A stretch of 64,000 nucleotides of DNA from Mesostigma viride. Its lineage: Eukaryota > Streptophyta > Mesostigmatophyceae > Mesostigmatales > Mesostigmataceae. A program made the translations under genes and the position numbers. Below the pieces are notes generated by a model, which ran no database searches, was not told the DNA's origin, and saw nothing but the letters and a program-made list of their open reading frames with translations. Shown here piece by piece: positions 12,901 to 25,800 of this stretch; position 1 is the stretch's first letter, and each line of letters opens with the position of its first letter. The stretch spans positions 3,821,400-3,885,399 of the forward strand of contig RPFO01000080.1 of NCBI GenBank assembly GCA_009746045.1. Direction: 5' to 3'.

Positions 12901-15900
12901 CCCCCGTCGGTTCATGTCATGCAGCCTAGAAAACTGGAGCGATGGAGCCACAACTAACGGGAAAGCCGCATTCAAATTCGCCTAGCCCACGGGTCACAAT
13001 TGGCCGACAGGTAGATGCAGCCAGCCCCAGGCGTGTCGCAGACAGTAATCACTACCGTAGGCCGCGGTGCCGCACCTCGGCGCAGGTTTTTTCAGCTGTG
13101 CATGGAGAAAAAAACGTGTCTCAATCCAGGAACCCCCGTCGGTTCATGTCATGCAGCCTAGAAAACTGGAGCGATGGAGCCACAACTAACGGGAAAGCCG
13201 CATTCAAATTCGCCTAGCCCACGGGTCACAATTGGCCGACAGGTAGATGCAGCCAGCCCCAGGCGTGTCGCAGACAGTAATCACTACCGTAGGCCGCGGT
13301 GCCGCACCTCGGCGCAGGTTTTTTCAGCTGTGCATGGAGAAAAAAACGTGTCTCAATCCAGGAACCCCCGTCGGTTCATGTCATGCAGCCTAGAAAACTG
13401 GAGCGATGGAGCCACAACTAACGGGAAAGCCGCATTCAAATTCGCCTAGCCCACGGGTCACAATTGGCCGACAGGTAGATGCAGCCAGCCCCAGGCGTGT
13501 CGCAGACAGTAATCACTACCGTAGGCCGCGGTGCCGCACCTCGGCGCAGGTTTTTTCAGCTGTGCATGGAGAAAAAAACGTGTCTCAATCCAGGAACCCC
13601 CGTCGGTTCATGTCATGCAGCCTAGAAAACTGGAGCGATGGAGCCACAACTAACGGGAAAGCCGCATTCAAATTCGCCTAGCCCACGGGTCACAATTGGC
13701 CGACAGGTAGATGCAGCCAGCCCCAGGCGTGTCGCAGACAGTAATCACTACCGTAGGCCGCGGTGCCGCACCTCGGCGCAGGTTTTTTCAGCTGTGCATG
13801 GAGAAAAAAACGTGTCTCAATCCAGGAACCCCCGTCGGTTCATGTCATGCAGCCTAGAAAACTGGAGCGATGGAGCCACAACTAACGGGAAAGCCGCATT
13901 CAAATTCGCCTAGCCCACGGGTCACAATTGGCCGACAGGTAGATGCAGCCAGCCCCAGGCGTGTCGCAGACAGTAATCACTACCGTAGGCCGCGGTGCCG
14001 CACCTCGGCGCAGGTTTTTTCAGCTGTGCATGGAGAAAAAAACGTGTCTCAATCCAGGAACCCCCGTCGGTTCATGTCATGCAGCCTAGAAAACTGGAGC
14101 GATGGAGCCACAACTAACGGGAAAGCCGCATTCAAATTCGCCTAGCCCACGGGTCACAATTGGCCGACAGGTAGATGCAGCCAGCCCCAGGCGTGTCGCA
14201 GACAGTAATCACTACCGTAGGCCGCGGTGCCGCACCTCGGCGCAGGTTTTTTCAGCTGTGCATGGAGAAAAAAACGTGTCTCAATCCAGGAACCCCCGTC
14301 GGTTCATGTCATGCAGCCTAGAAAACTGGAGCGATGGAGCCACAACTAACGGGAAAGCCGCATTCAAATTCGCCTAGCCCACGGGTCACAATTGGCCGAC
14401 AGGTAGATGCAGCCAGCCCCAGGCGTGTCGCAGACAGTAATCACTACCGTAGGCCGCGGTGCCGCACCTCGGCGCAGGTTTTTTCAGCTGTGCATGGAGA
14501 AAAAAACGTGTCTCAATCCAGGAACCCCCGTCGGTTCATGTCATGCAGCCTAGAAAACTGGAGCGATGGAGCCACAACTAACGGGAAAGCCGCATTCAAA
14601 TTCGCCTAGCCCACGGGTCACAATTGGCCGACAGGTAGATGCAGCCAGCCCCAGGCGTGTCGCAGACAGTAATCACTACCGTAGGCCGCGGTGCCGCACC
14701 TCGGCGCAGGTTTTTTCAGCTGTGCATGGAGAAAAAAACGTGTCTCAATCCAGGAACCCCCGTCGGTTCATGTCATGCAGCCTAGAAAACTGGAGCGATG
14801 GAGCCACAACTAACGGGAAAGCCGCATTCAAATTCGCCTAGCCCACGGGTCACAATTGGCCGACAGGTAGATGCAGCCAGCCCCAGGCGTGTCGCAGACA
14901 GTAATCACTACCGTAGGCCGCGGTGCCGCACCTCGGCGCAGGTTTTTTCAGCTGTGCATGGAGAAAAAAACGTGTCTCAATCCAGGAACCCCCGTCGGTT
15001 CATGTCATGCAGCCTAGAAAACTGGAGCGATGGAGCCACAACTAACGGGAAAGCCGCATTCAAATTCGCCTAGCCCACGGGTCACAATTGGCCGACAGGT
15101 AGATGCAGCCAGCCCCAGGCGTGTCGCAGACAGTAATCACTACCGTAGGCCGCGGTGCCGCACCTCGGCGCAGGTTTTTTCAGCTGTGCATGGAGAAAAA
15201 AACGTGTCTCAATCCAGGAACCCCCGTCGGTTCATGTCATGCAGCCTAGAAAACTGGAGCGATGGAGCCACAACTAACGGGAAAGCCGCATTCAAATTCG
15301 CCTAGCCCACGGGTCACAATTGGCCGACAGGTAGATGCAGCCAGCCCCAGGCGTGTCGCAGACAGTAATCACTACCGTAGGCCGCGGTGCCGCACCTCGG
15401 CGCAGGTTTTTTCAGCTGTGCATGGAGAAAAAAACGTGTCTCAATCCAGGAACCCCCGTCGGTTCATGTCATGCAGCCTAGAAAACTGGAGCGATGGAGC
15501 CACAACTAACGGGAAAGCCGCATTCAAATTCGCCTAGCCCACGGGTCACAATTGGCCGACAGGTAGATGCAGCCAGCCCCAGGCGTGTCGCAGACAGTAA
15601 TCACTACCGTAGGCCGCGGTGCCGCACCTCGGCGCAGGTTTTTTCAGCTGTGCATGGAGAAAAAAACGTGTCTCAATCCAGGAACCCCCGTCGGTTCATG
15701 TCATGCAGCCTAGAAAACTGGAGCGATGGAGCCACAACTAACGGGAAAGCCGCATTCAAATTCGCCTAGCCCACGGGTCACAATTGGCCGACAGGTAGAT
15801 GCAGCCAGCCCCAGGCGTGTCGCAGACAGTAATCACTACCGTAGGCCGCGGTGCCGCACCTCGGCGCAGGTTTTTTCAGCTGTGCATGGAGAAAAAAACG

Positions 15901-18047
15901 TGTCTCAATCCAGGAACCCCCGTCGGTTCATGTCATGCAGCCTAGAAAACTGGAGCGATGGAGCCACAACTAACGGGAAAGCCGCATTCAAATTCGCCTA
16001 GCCCACGGGTCACAATTGGCCGACAGGTAGATGCAGCCAGCCCCAGGCGTGTCGCAGACAGTAATCACTACCGTAGGCCGCGGTGCCGCACCTCGGCGCA
16101 GGTTTTTTCAGCTGTGCATGGAGAAAAAAACGTGTCTCAATCCAGGAACCCCCGTCGGTTCATGTCATGCAGCCTAGAAAACTGGAGCGATGGAGCCACA
16201 ACTAACGGGAAAGCCGCATTCAAATTCGCCTAGCCCACGGGTCACAATTGGCCGACAGGTAGATGCAGCCAGCCCCAGGCGTGTCGCAGACAGTAATCAC
16301 TACCGTAGGCCGCGGTGCCGCACCTCGGCGCAGGTTTTTTCAGCTGTGCATGGAGAAAAAAACGTGTCTCAATCCAGGAACCCCCGTCGGTTCATGTCAT
16401 GCAGCCTAGAAAACTGGAGCGATGGAGCCACAACTAACGGGAAAGCCGCATTCAAATTCGCCTAGCCCACGGGTCACAATTGGCCGACAGGTAGATGCAG
16501 CCAGCCCCAGGCGTGTCGCAGACAGTAATCACTACCGTAGGCCGCGGTGCCGCACCTCGGCGCAGGTTTTTTCAGCTGTGCATGGAGAAAAAAACGTGTC
16601 TCAATCCAGGAACCCCCGTCGGTTCATGTCATGCAGCCTAGAAAACTGGAGCGATGGAGCCACAACTAACGGGAAAGCCGCATTCAAATTCGCCTAGCCC
16701 ACGGGTCACAATTGGCCGACAGGTAGATGCAGCCAGCCCCAGGCGTGTCGCAGACAGTAATCACTACCGTAGGCCGCGGTGCCGCACCTCGGCGCAGGTT
16801 TTTTCAGCTGTGCATGGAGAAAAAAACGTGTCTCAATCCAGGAACCCCCGTCGGTTCATGTCATGCAGCCTAGAAAACTGGAGCGATGGAGCCACAACTA
16901 ACGGGAAAGCCGCATTCAAATTCGCCTAGCCCACGGGTCACAATTGGCCGACAGGTAGATGCAGCCAGCCCCAGGCGTGTCGCAGACAGTAATCACTACC
17001 GTAGGCCGCGGTGCCGCACCTCGGCGCAGGTTTTTTCAGCTGTGCATGGAGAAAAAAACGTGTCTCAATCCAGGAACCCCCGTCGGTTCATGTCATGCAG
17101 CCTAGAAAACTGGAGCGATGGAGCCACAACTAACGGGAAAGCCGCATTCAAATTCGCCTAGCCCACGGGTCACAATTGGCCGACAGGTAGATGCAGCCAG
17201 CCCCAGGCGTGTCGCAGACAGTAATCACTACCGTAGGCCGCGGTGCCGCACCTCGGCGCAGGTTTTTTCAGCTGTGCATGGAGAAAAAAACGTGTCTCAA
17301 TCCAGGAACCCCCGTCGGTTCATGTCATGCAGCCTAGAAAACTGGAGCGATGGAGCCACAACTAACGGGAAAGCCGCATTCAAATTCGCCTAGCCCACGG
17401 GTCACAATTGGCCGACAGGTAGATGCAGCCAGCCCCAGGCGTGTCGCAGACAGTAATCACTACCGTAGGCCGCGGTGCCGCACCTCGGCGCAGGTTTTTT
17501 CAGCTGTGCATGGAGAAAAAAACGTGTCTCAATCCAGGAACCCCCGTCGGTTCATGTCATGCAGCCTAGAAAACTGGAGCGATGGAGCCACAACTAACGG
17601 GAAAGCCGCATTCAAATTCGCCTAGCCCACGGGTCACAATTGGCCGACAGGTAGATGCAGCCAGCCCCAGGCGTGTCGCAGACAGTAATCACTACCGTAG
17701 GCCGCGGTGCCGCACCTCGGCGCAGGTTTTTTCAGCTGTGCATGGAGAAAAAAACGTGTCTCAATCCAGGAACCCCCGTCGGTTCATGTCATGCAGCCTA
17801 GAAAACTGGAGCGATGGAGCCACAACTAACGGGAAAGCCGCATTCAAATTCGCCTAGCCCACGGGTCACAATTGGCCGACAGGTAGATGCAGCCAGCCCC
17901 AGGCGTGTCGCAGACAGTAATCACTACCGTAGGCCGCGGTGCCGCACCTCGGCGCAGGTTTTTTCAGCTGTGCATGGAGAAAAAAACGTGTCTCAATCCA
18001 GGAACCCCCGTCGGTTCATGTCATGCAGCCTAGAAAACTGGAGCGAT
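9926..18047. repeat. 232-bp satellite array, intact block 2
   Basis: About 35 head-to-tail units. The first two or three (9926-10480) carry a few indels; the remainder are essentially identical. One unit near 10690 has GGGCG in place of AGGCG, and one near 10856 lacks 4 bp (GAGCGAGCC in place of GAGCGATGGAGCC). It ends at exactly the same position within the unit as block 1, followed by the same LINE sequence. Confidence 0.97.
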
Positions 18048-18335
18048 GGATATATACGCCGGCAATGTGGGGCCCCACCGGGTCATCCCCTTCGTCCTTG
18101 AGGAGTTCGGGGCCATGGGCCCCAAGACAGCGGAGTTTTTCCACGAGTGCTGCCAGCGTCGTGAAGACCGCCTCGACCTCACGAGGGTCAGACCGCCCCG
18201 TGGTCGGCCCGCACGTGGTCCTCGTATTGGCGGCAGCGCCTGTCACTCGCCCTCACTCGCACCGTGGCTGATGTGTTATTCCGCCGCACCCGGGCCGACT
18301 TTGTCGCGACCCATGCGGTCTAGATCCCTTCCAGG
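18048..18335 (+). mobile_element. LINE C-terminal fragment, clean copy
   Basis: Plus-strand reading includes GPHRVIPFVLEEFGAMGP and FFHECCQRREDRLDL, then continues in another frame as WSARTWSSYWRQRL. The same peptide lies on the minus strand at 18690-18960, so the two LINE fragments are tail-to-tail. It ends near GCGGTCTAG. 18336-18679 is AT-rich 3' flank with two TATATATTTTAATAATATAA-like stretches and no convincing ORF. Confidence 0.8.
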
Positions 18336-18679
18336 CCTGCATGGTGGGCCGGCAGCGCTGTTGCTGCGTGTAGTTTTGTGATGTATAGTTAGTTGTACCT
18401 TGTGCAGCTGGCGTGATCCTTGGATGTCTGTGTCAGATTACTATTAATTTCTTCAGGGTTATTGAATCTCCCAGTTATCGGGTTTTTCCTTATGTTGCAT
18501 GCCTATCCCACCTCCGTAATCTATCATTCTCAATGAATATATATTTTAATAATATAATTACTTACAGCAGAGTGAAATCACTCAAACCAAAGCAAACGCC
18601 CAGCTATAAACCTCTATACAGAGCCATGTCAAAGCTCTATACTACGATAAGACCAATGGAAACTCCTAACGGGAGGAAC

Positions 18680-19510
18680 CTAATAACCCTGCTGCACCGC
18701 AAAATCAGCCCGCGTACGGCGGAGCATGATGTCAGCCATGGCCCGAGTCAGCGCCACCGACAAGCGCTGACGCCAATATGACGTCCAGGTCCGCGCCGAC
18801 CATGAGGCCCGCTGGCCCTCCAGGTCCAGCCGGTCCTCCCGGAGCCGGCAACACTCCTTGAAGAAGGCGGAGGTCAGGGGCCCCATGGCCCCAAACTCCT
18901 CCAGGACAAAGGGCACCACACGATGGTGCCCGACGTCGCCGTAGGCCAGGAGCTCGGCCCGCTCCGCCCGGTCCGCCGTGTAACCTGCCGTGAGGGAGGC
19001 CCCAGCCACGTGGCTAAGAGCCAAGGGCCGCGCCACCGAAACGTCGATAAGCAGATGCCGGCCACCCCCCTCAAAGTCCAGCACCACGATGTCAGGCCGG
19101 TGGTTGGGGGAATAGAAGGCAGCGCCATCCGCATCCTCGGACCGGATGTTCGCGTGGCCCGGGAAAACCGACCGAATCATGGCGAGCACCACCGTCAGGA
19201 GGACAGTGTGCAAATACAAATACCAATTCTGATTCTGTTGGCCCCCCATGCAGGAAAGGTAGTGAGTCCCCGTGGGATCCAGCGGCTGCCCACAGCTACC
19301 ACAAGGCCGCCCGGCCGGAACAAGAGGCTGCGGGGCAAATAGCTGGTGCCGGAGCGCCACCGAGTAGTGGCTGGGAGCCAAGGCGAATGGGGGGGCCATG
19401 GGAAGAGCACGAAGGTACGCCGAGCCCACACTCCGCAAGGAAAGCGAGAACAGCCACGCACGTCCCTGGGCGTTGAGGTCCGCGAAAAGAGCAATCCAAT
19501 CAGCCGTGTG
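18680..19510 (-). mobile_element. LINE C-terminal fragment: zinc finger plus restriction-like nuclease-like domain
   Basis: Open minus-strand frame of about 275 codons with no credible start of its own. In order it has an aWL-type segment, a C-x2-C...H-x4-C finger (CGSCGQPLDPTGTHYLSC), then NHRPDIVVLDF and HLLIDVSVARP. An RPD followed by an (I)DV strand is the layout of the PD-(D/E)xK restriction-like nuclease that follows the reverse transcriptase in several eukaryotic LINE clades. The reverse transcriptase itself is missing. The fragment abuts LINE-A sequence at about 19512. Confidence 0.8.
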
Positions 19511-19511
19511 C

Positions 19512-20096
19512 AGAATATATATATCACCAGCACCATTAAGCAGCGGCGCCTGCAGCTAGTAGGGCACCTAGCTCGCACCAACCAGGTAGACACCTCACGT
19601 GGCCCCTCCGCAGGACTGCGACCAGCTCAGCCTGGCCGGCACCTCCTGGCGTGGGCCGGGCCCCCTGATGTTAGACGCCGCAAGGCCCGCACCTTCAAAT
19701 TAAGAACAGCTAGTAGAGGACATGGGGGGCCTAGGCCTCTCCGTGATTTGGAAGAAGATGATGGACAAGGCCAAGTGGGCCCAGGTCATAGAGGACAACG
19801 AGCCCCCCCCTGCATGTGGGGAAGCGCCCGCTTGTGCAAGCCCGTGGGAGGCACGCCAGTGCTGTATATAGATAGATGTTGTAGTTAGTAATGCTGTTAG
19901 ATAGATGTCGTAGGTAGCTGATGTAGATAGCTTAGACCGGTAGGCCGGACTGTTTGCACCCACCCATCCATCCATCGGGGTTAATGCTCCGTGACTCCCC
20001 AACGGGAGCACGAGTCTAATTAATTAATTAATTAATTACTTAATTACTTAATTAATTAATTACTTAATTAATTACTTAATTAATTAATTAATTAAA
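19512..20096 (+). mobile_element. LINE-A 3' fragment with hairpin and (TTAA)n tail
   Basis: Encodes KQRRLQLVGHLARTNQVDTS and, after a frameshift, WKKMMDKAKWAQVIEDNE, the usual basic C-terminal end of a LINE reverse transcriptase ORF. The 3' UTR ends at a 9-bp stem with one bulge (19990-20012) and then about 75 bp of (TTAA)n. It is 5'-truncated. A longer copy of the same family is at 21590-22370. Confidence 0.85.
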
Positions 20097-20689
20097 GGGG
20101 GCCCGTCATGGGGTGGAAGGTCAGCATGGCTATACAGGTCATCTAGTCGCTCTACACGTACGTACGTACGTAAGCCAGCCATAATTTCAATGCACAAGGA
20201 TACACATTTCCATCACCATTCATCTTCATCATCCTGAACGACTCGAACACGCGGATAAGATAACGGCAGGCTCGAGCTACCATGGTCCGGATTCTCCCGA
20301 TTTCTGGCCTGCGCTGGTTGTCTCCTTGATACAGAAGCTAGGGCATGGCGTCTCGGCAGAGAGTAGCTCTCTGCGTGGGCACAGCATAACTAATAAATAA
20401 AGCTAGGCAACATCTGGTGTGTTACATTCCCACCCTTGCATGAAGTAGCTCAGAATGTATTAAAAGCCATATGCCCCTTCTCAGGGATATGTGCTACATT
20501 TACTCCCAACGGAGTTATGTCCCTAATTAATTAATTAATTAATCTGGTGTGTGGCACAGCATGGGCACACATGTACATGACTAAATAATTCTCTTGAGTC
20601 AGCTGGTATAGTGCCTGTAGTAGGCGTACATGTACAAGGCCACGGTCTAACTATATTCTACACTACGACTGCTGTATTCCTCTAAGCTG
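20097..20689 (+). repeat. Repeat family C unit, clean copy
   Basis: Same unit as 4301-4938 with far fewer indels. It holds a CGTACGTACGTACG run, GCCTGCGCTGGTTGTC, the hairpin ACTCCCAACGGAGT (20502-20515) and an (ATTA)n tail at about 20524-20543. About 145 bp of sequence without recognisable features follow. No reading frame stands out. Confidence 0.65.
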
Positions 20690-20980
20690 GGGCGGGCGGC
20701 TGGAGTTGCTGGGGCGGCCGCGGGGGTCGCGTGCCAGGGCTTGTGGCCGACGCAGATGGCCGCCCCCTTCCAGTACACCGGCTTCCCCGCCACGGTCTGC
20801 CGGAGCTGGAGGTAGGTCGGCCATAGCTCCCGTCGCCGTACGTTGTTGCTGCGCCAGGGTCAAGTCGTCGTCGAGGGTGAAGTGAGTCTTCTCGAGCCGC
20901 TTGCGGCATCGGATCGAGAAAAGAAATCTTGTCCGCCAGAAGGAGCGGGGGCGCCCCTGCCTTACCCCGCGCGCGCATAT
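20690..20980 (-). mobile_element. Possible LINE linker-region fragment
   Basis: GC-rich segment. In one minus-strand frame it reads RRRELWPTYLQLRQTVAGK followed by PVYWKGAAICVGHKPW. That resembles the linker between the endonuclease and the reverse transcriptase of LINE ORF2 proteins (charged helix, then a wrG-type strand). The frame is not open throughout. This is a weak call made from composition and pattern alone. Confidence 0.35.
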
Positions 20981-21540
20981 CTCAGGGATATGTGCTATAT
21001 ATACTCCCAACGGATTTGTACGCTGATTTGCCCTATGTTTCCCACATTATTAGGCACAGGCGCCTGGGCCTAGCCGGGCACCTGGCCCGCACAAATCAGG
21101 TAGATACATCAGATAGACTAGCTGGCACCAAGCCCGCCCAGCCTGGGCGATATGTCCTCACCTGGCGTGCCCCCGGCCGCGCGCGGCAGGGCCGCCACCC
21201 GTGGACTTTTCGTGATAGACTCGGCATGGACATGTGCTACATGCACTAGACGTGACGGGCTCACCCCCGGGCAGCCTCCTGGTTTGTCTGTAATATGGAG
21301 GCAGATGGTGCGCAAGGATAGATGGCAAGTAGTGATGAAGGAGACCACCCCCAAGCCTGTAGGGGCTCCGCGTGTGACCAAGTATGGCATTCATCAGTAG
21401 CGATTCGGGCCGCGGTGCCCACACCCCTGTAACTAGGACCTAGATAGCTTATACCATCCATTCCATCCCATGTTCCGCTCCCACTGAGGGCTTATGCTCA
21501 CGTGACGCAGTCACGTGTCTATTAATTAATTAATTAATTA
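20981..21540 (+). mobile_element. LINE-B 3' fragment with perfect hairpin and (ATTA)n tail
   Basis: Plus-strand peptide HRRLGLAGHLARTNQVDTSD, then AQPGRYVLTWRAPGRARQGR and HPWTFRDRLGMD, closely related to but distinct from LINE-A. The 3' UTR contains TGGAGGCAGATGGTGCGC and ends with the perfect stem CACGTGAC-GCA-GTCACGTG (21499-21517), followed by TCT and (ATTA)n. A second copy lies at 58430-61097, interrupted by a transposon. Confidence 0.85.
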
Positions 21541-22370
21541 ATACTCCCAACGGAGTTATGTTACAATTCAATTCAATTCAATTCAAGTCTCCCTCGCCTG
21601 GCACACTTTACGCCAATACAGGGCCCTGTGGCGCAAGCCCCTGGGCAAGATAGAGAAACAGGACCTGTTCAAGGCCCTGGTCCTCCCTGTTTTTACGTAT
21701 GGGGCCGAGACGTGGACCCGGCCTCACAGCCGACCTTGCCAAAATGCTGGACGGCGCGGTCACCAACACAGTGCTGCAGTCAATTTCCCGTGTGGGATAC
21801 GCTGCCCACGTCCGCAGTGGGGACTTGTACCTATGCATGCCACTTGTCACCAGCACCATCAAGCAGCGGCGACTGCAGCTAGTAGGGCACTTAGCTCGCA
21901 CCAACCAGGTAGACACCTCACGTGGCCCCCCCATAGGGCTGCAACCATCTCAGCCGGGGAGGCACCTAGCTCCTCATGTAGGCCGGGCCCAGCAATGCTA
22001 GACGCCGCAATGTCCGCACGCACTTTCAAAGAGCAGCTAGTAGAGGACACTAGGCCTAGCTCTCCATGATTTTGAAAAAGATGATGGACAAGGCCAAGTG
22101 GGCTCAGGTCATAGAGAACAATGACCCCGGCCCCTCCAGCTTGGGCCGGGAAGCGCCCGCCGGCCCGCGTGTTTGCAAGTTACGCGGGAAGCACATGCTA
22201 GGCAAGACCCCTAGGGTCGCGGGCACAATAGATATAGAGAAGGTTTGTTTTTGTTACTTATATAGATTAGACCGGTAGGATTGCGTGTACCCATCCATCC
22301 ATACATCCATTTATCCATCGGGGTTAATGCTCCGTGACTCCCCAGCGGGAGCACGAGTTTAATTAATTAA
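21541..22370 (+). mobile_element. LINE-A longer 3' fragment
   Basis: Starts with a short family C tail (hairpin 21543-21556) and (ATTCA)n, then enters the LINE ORF. It encodes KIEKQDLFKALVLPVFTYGA ending in an ETW motif, the thumb region typical of LINE reverse transcriptases, then RRLQLVGHLARTNQVDTSRG and KKMMDKAKWAQVIENNDPG, with two or more frameshifts. The 3' end has the LINE-A hairpin (22333-22355) and a short TTAATTAATTAAATAATA tail. Confidence 0.85.
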
Positions 22371-22591
22371 ATAATATGGGAAAAGCTAATCGTTTATAAC
22401 GCTGTACAGCCAAGATATAATATACACATGGCTCCTGGACATTGCCATAGACCTCTGCTTTACTTCATACATCCTAACAAGAAAGCTCGCCATCTGCAAG
22501 AAGGAAACTAATGCAATTGTCTCGGTGAGTTAACAAACGTAGTCTAGTTGCTCACACTAGATCTCTTCAATTGAAGGAACGCAACGGCTGA
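22371..22591. other. Intergenic, 3' of the minus-strand gene
   Basis: Between the LINE-A tail and the stop codon of the minus-strand gene. It would include that gene's 3' UTR, but I see no clear minus-strand AATAAA and no ORF. Confidence 0.5.
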
Positions 22592-22881
22592 TCAACCCGC
22601 TTGACTGCCGCCTGCAATGCTGTCATGAGCAGGCAAATCGCCAAAACGCAGGCCACGAGGCTTCCCCTTTGGGCCCACTTTGTCCCGCAGCCAGTCTGCC
22701 AGCTTGGCCAATCCAGGCCCACACTGTTTAGAGCTGGCGGCCTCCTGGACTACCCATGCACAGTAGCTTGGCTTTTCATGTAACACCTGCTGGTACGTCA
22801 TGTTGCAGTTTTTGCCAAACCCGACTGGGACATCTCCGCCAGGGTAGTGAACGGGGGTTGTGGGCTGGCTTATGGGAGTCC
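22592..22881 (-). CDS. Zinc-finger/ExoX-C-like gene, exon 4 (last)
   Basis: Acceptor TTTTCTCCAG|GG follows a T-rich tract; phase 1 matches exon 3. It encodes the second FGKN...TYQQVL..KPSYCAWV motif and a short tail ending at the stop at 22592. Confidence 0.7.
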
Positions 22882-25800
22882 CTGGAGAAAACACAGAAGA
22901 AAAAATGACGAGTACGTCGTGGACGCATACGACATTCACATGTGGTTGTGACCTAGGTCAGGCAGATGCGAAGGAAAAAGGTGTGTGCATGCTGCGATGA
23001 AAGCTAGCTTGTGTGTCATCAGACTACCACGCATGCCATTACCATTTGCCGCGGGATGGGCGTGCTGACACGCATGACGATACAGGCTCAAATAAGCGTG
23101 AGGAATACCAATGCCAGAGCCAGCGGCGGTCTTATTCCAGGGCCTAATTTTACTCCAGAATATACGTCTGCAGTGGCGCCCTTGCAACCTTAGTTACTGA
23201 CATCTGCTCCTGTACCGTTGCGCTGTGCGCCAAAACATCTACCGCACCCGGGCATTATTTAAATATGTCCAGTCAAGCAGCAGATGGTTGCAACAAGAGC
23301 GAGAAACGACTACACATGGCCATTCCAAGTGTTTATGAACCGTGTTTTCAGGTGGGCTAGCTATGGGGCCAGCTGCCAGCTGCCAGCCTAATAGCTTGAA
23401 ATACCATACCACCAACACAAACACCAAACACCAATACGATACCACATTCACCAACACAAACACCAAGCACCAATACCATACCACATTCACCAACACAAAC
23501 ACCAAGCACCCATACCATACCACATTCACCAACACCAACACCAAGCACCAATACCATACCACATTCACCAACACAAACACCAAACACCAATACGATACCA
23601 CATTCACCAACACAAACACCAAACACCAATACCATACCACATTCACCAACACAAACACCAAACACCAATACCATACCACATTCACCAGGATGCACCATTT
23701 CAACACAATTTCGATGCTTCAAGAAGGGTGCCGCCCCCCCCCCCCCCCACCCCCACCCCCACTGCAATAAATAACACTCTAAAGGATACCCCATGGCCCA
23801 TGAGTTAGAATGCAACTGGAGGCGGAGGACTGAACTTACTACGCAGGGCCGGCGGCGTCATTGCCGGTGGCGTCCCTTCCACTTGCGTCATCATCGCGGG
23901 TTGTGTCATCATCGATGGCGGCGTCATTGCTGGTGGTGTCATCGCGGGTGATGTCATCATCGATGGCGGCGTCATCGCTGGTGATGTCATCATTGATCGC
24001 GGCGTCACAGCAAACGCCCCCGCCCCCACTCCCGGCGTGGGAAATCCACGCGGGGTGCCCGGCACGCCACCACCCCTCCCCGCCCCCGCGGTCATTGGCG
24101 ATCCATGCTCGCTCGCCGCTTGCCCCCCCTTGCCCTCCAAAGGGTGCTCCCCCTTGCCCTCAAACGATCTCCAAGTATACGAAATCCACCCCCCCGCCCG
24201 CGATGGCGTCGCTCCTTCCGGGGTCCTGGGCTGGTCGGCACAGGGCGACCGCCCCACTCCTTGCGAGGTACCCTGCACAGCGCTCTCCCGTCCTTGTGGA
24301 GTACCCTGCACGCCGTCCCTCTCCGAATACATCCCATCGGCACCACACACGCCGTCCCCGGGCCGTGACAAAGCTACTGCCGGTTTCGCCGGCGTATCAA
24401 ACAAAGACGGCACCCCACCTTGTGTGTCATGGCCATCCAGTTCACTCCGGTAGCCAGCAGGCACTCCTGCCGGGTAGCTTGCAGCTACTGGCGTGCCCTG
24501 TGGATGAGAGGACGAAGGCCCTGCCCATTGTGGGCCAGCGCCCGCCGCACCTTGTGGTTTAGTGTGCAGACCAGAGGACGATGGCACCGCCCCTGGCATC
24601 CCAGCCCTGAGCAATGATGGCCCCGCTTCCCGCTTGACGGCCACCGGAGGGTCCCTTGGAACCCCTTCCTGCTCAGCCGGATGGTCCATCGACCCCCCAC
24701 CATTGACTGGATGGGCCAATGGAGCCCCACCATTGTGACCACCCCCGCCCGCAGCGGAAGCCACAGCAGAGGACGATGCCACAAAATCATTATTGACACG
24801 AAGGATGCCACTGACGGCTGGGCCCGCCTCCACCCAGCTGCTGGCACCCTCATCCTTGCCATAACAGCTCGCAGTGCTGACACTCACGCCAACGGCAGGG
24901 TGACACCCAACTCCTGCCACGAGCCGGCCTTCCTGGACCTCTTCCAGGGGACCCTGGGCGGCGGACTGCCAAGTGACTCCTCTCCCTTTCCCTTGTGCTG
25001 CCCCCCGCCCGTCATCCCTCAAGCCAGCCGGCTCCCCCTCCATGCCTCTCATCGATCCAATGTCTTCTGCTGCCGCCGGTGGACCCCCTTTGACACCCGC
25101 GGACGGGCCCGCTTCACCGGCCGATGGGCCCCCCCTGTTATATGCCGCAGAAGGGTCCCCTTTATAAGACCCCGATGTTCCCCCTTTATCAGTCCCCAAC
25201 GGGCCCCCCTTGTTACCTGCCGACGGCCCCCGGCTATTCTCCGCAGATAAACCCCTGCTGATGGTCCCCGATGGACCCCCTTGATTCTCCAGCCCCTCCA
25301 CCGCATGGATAAACACGCGAAACTTGCGGCACAATTCGCGCAGGTACCCTGGGTCCTCCTCCCTCACGTCGGTCAGGGGGGAGCCCTTGTACCGACCAAA
25401 GGGCATCGTGTTCATACCCTCCCTCCATTCCATCACATCCTCCTCCTCCTCTTCCCCGTCTTCATGCGGCCTCCGTCGGTGCTCTGCCACCTCCTCCCTC
25501 TCGTCCCAGGTGTCTAATTCCGCCGACTGCCCCGCCTCCGAGCCGACGTCATCCCCTTCCCCTTTCCCCCCAGTTCCCAAGACCTCCACCTCCTCCTCCT
25601 CGTCCTCACTTTCCTCTTCCTCTTCCTCCTGGCCTCTACCCGAACGGCGCCTTAACGGGCGCGGCATCCAGCCAGAGGGGTGCCCCAGGTCCCTGGCCCC
25701 CCCTGGGCCCCTGGGATGCGGGGGGCTGCCCTCGTTGTCGATACCGTGAGCCGCCGCGCCCATGGCGACCATGACGTCATTGGGCACGGCGTCAGGGGCA

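Noticed and set aside
1-18047. CRISPR-like array
   Set aside because: Units are contiguous and identical with no variable spacers, and the DNA is eukaryotic.
1-18101. Repeated 72-95-codon frames in the 232-bp satellite
   Set aside because: Unit length is not a multiple of 3, each frame overlaps the next unit in a different phase, and no start context or conservation pattern supports translation.
18680-19438. Intact 252-codon minus frame as a host gene
   Set aside because: Its finger and RPD...IDV layout is a LINE C-terminus, it begins mid-domain, and an inverted copy lies next to it.
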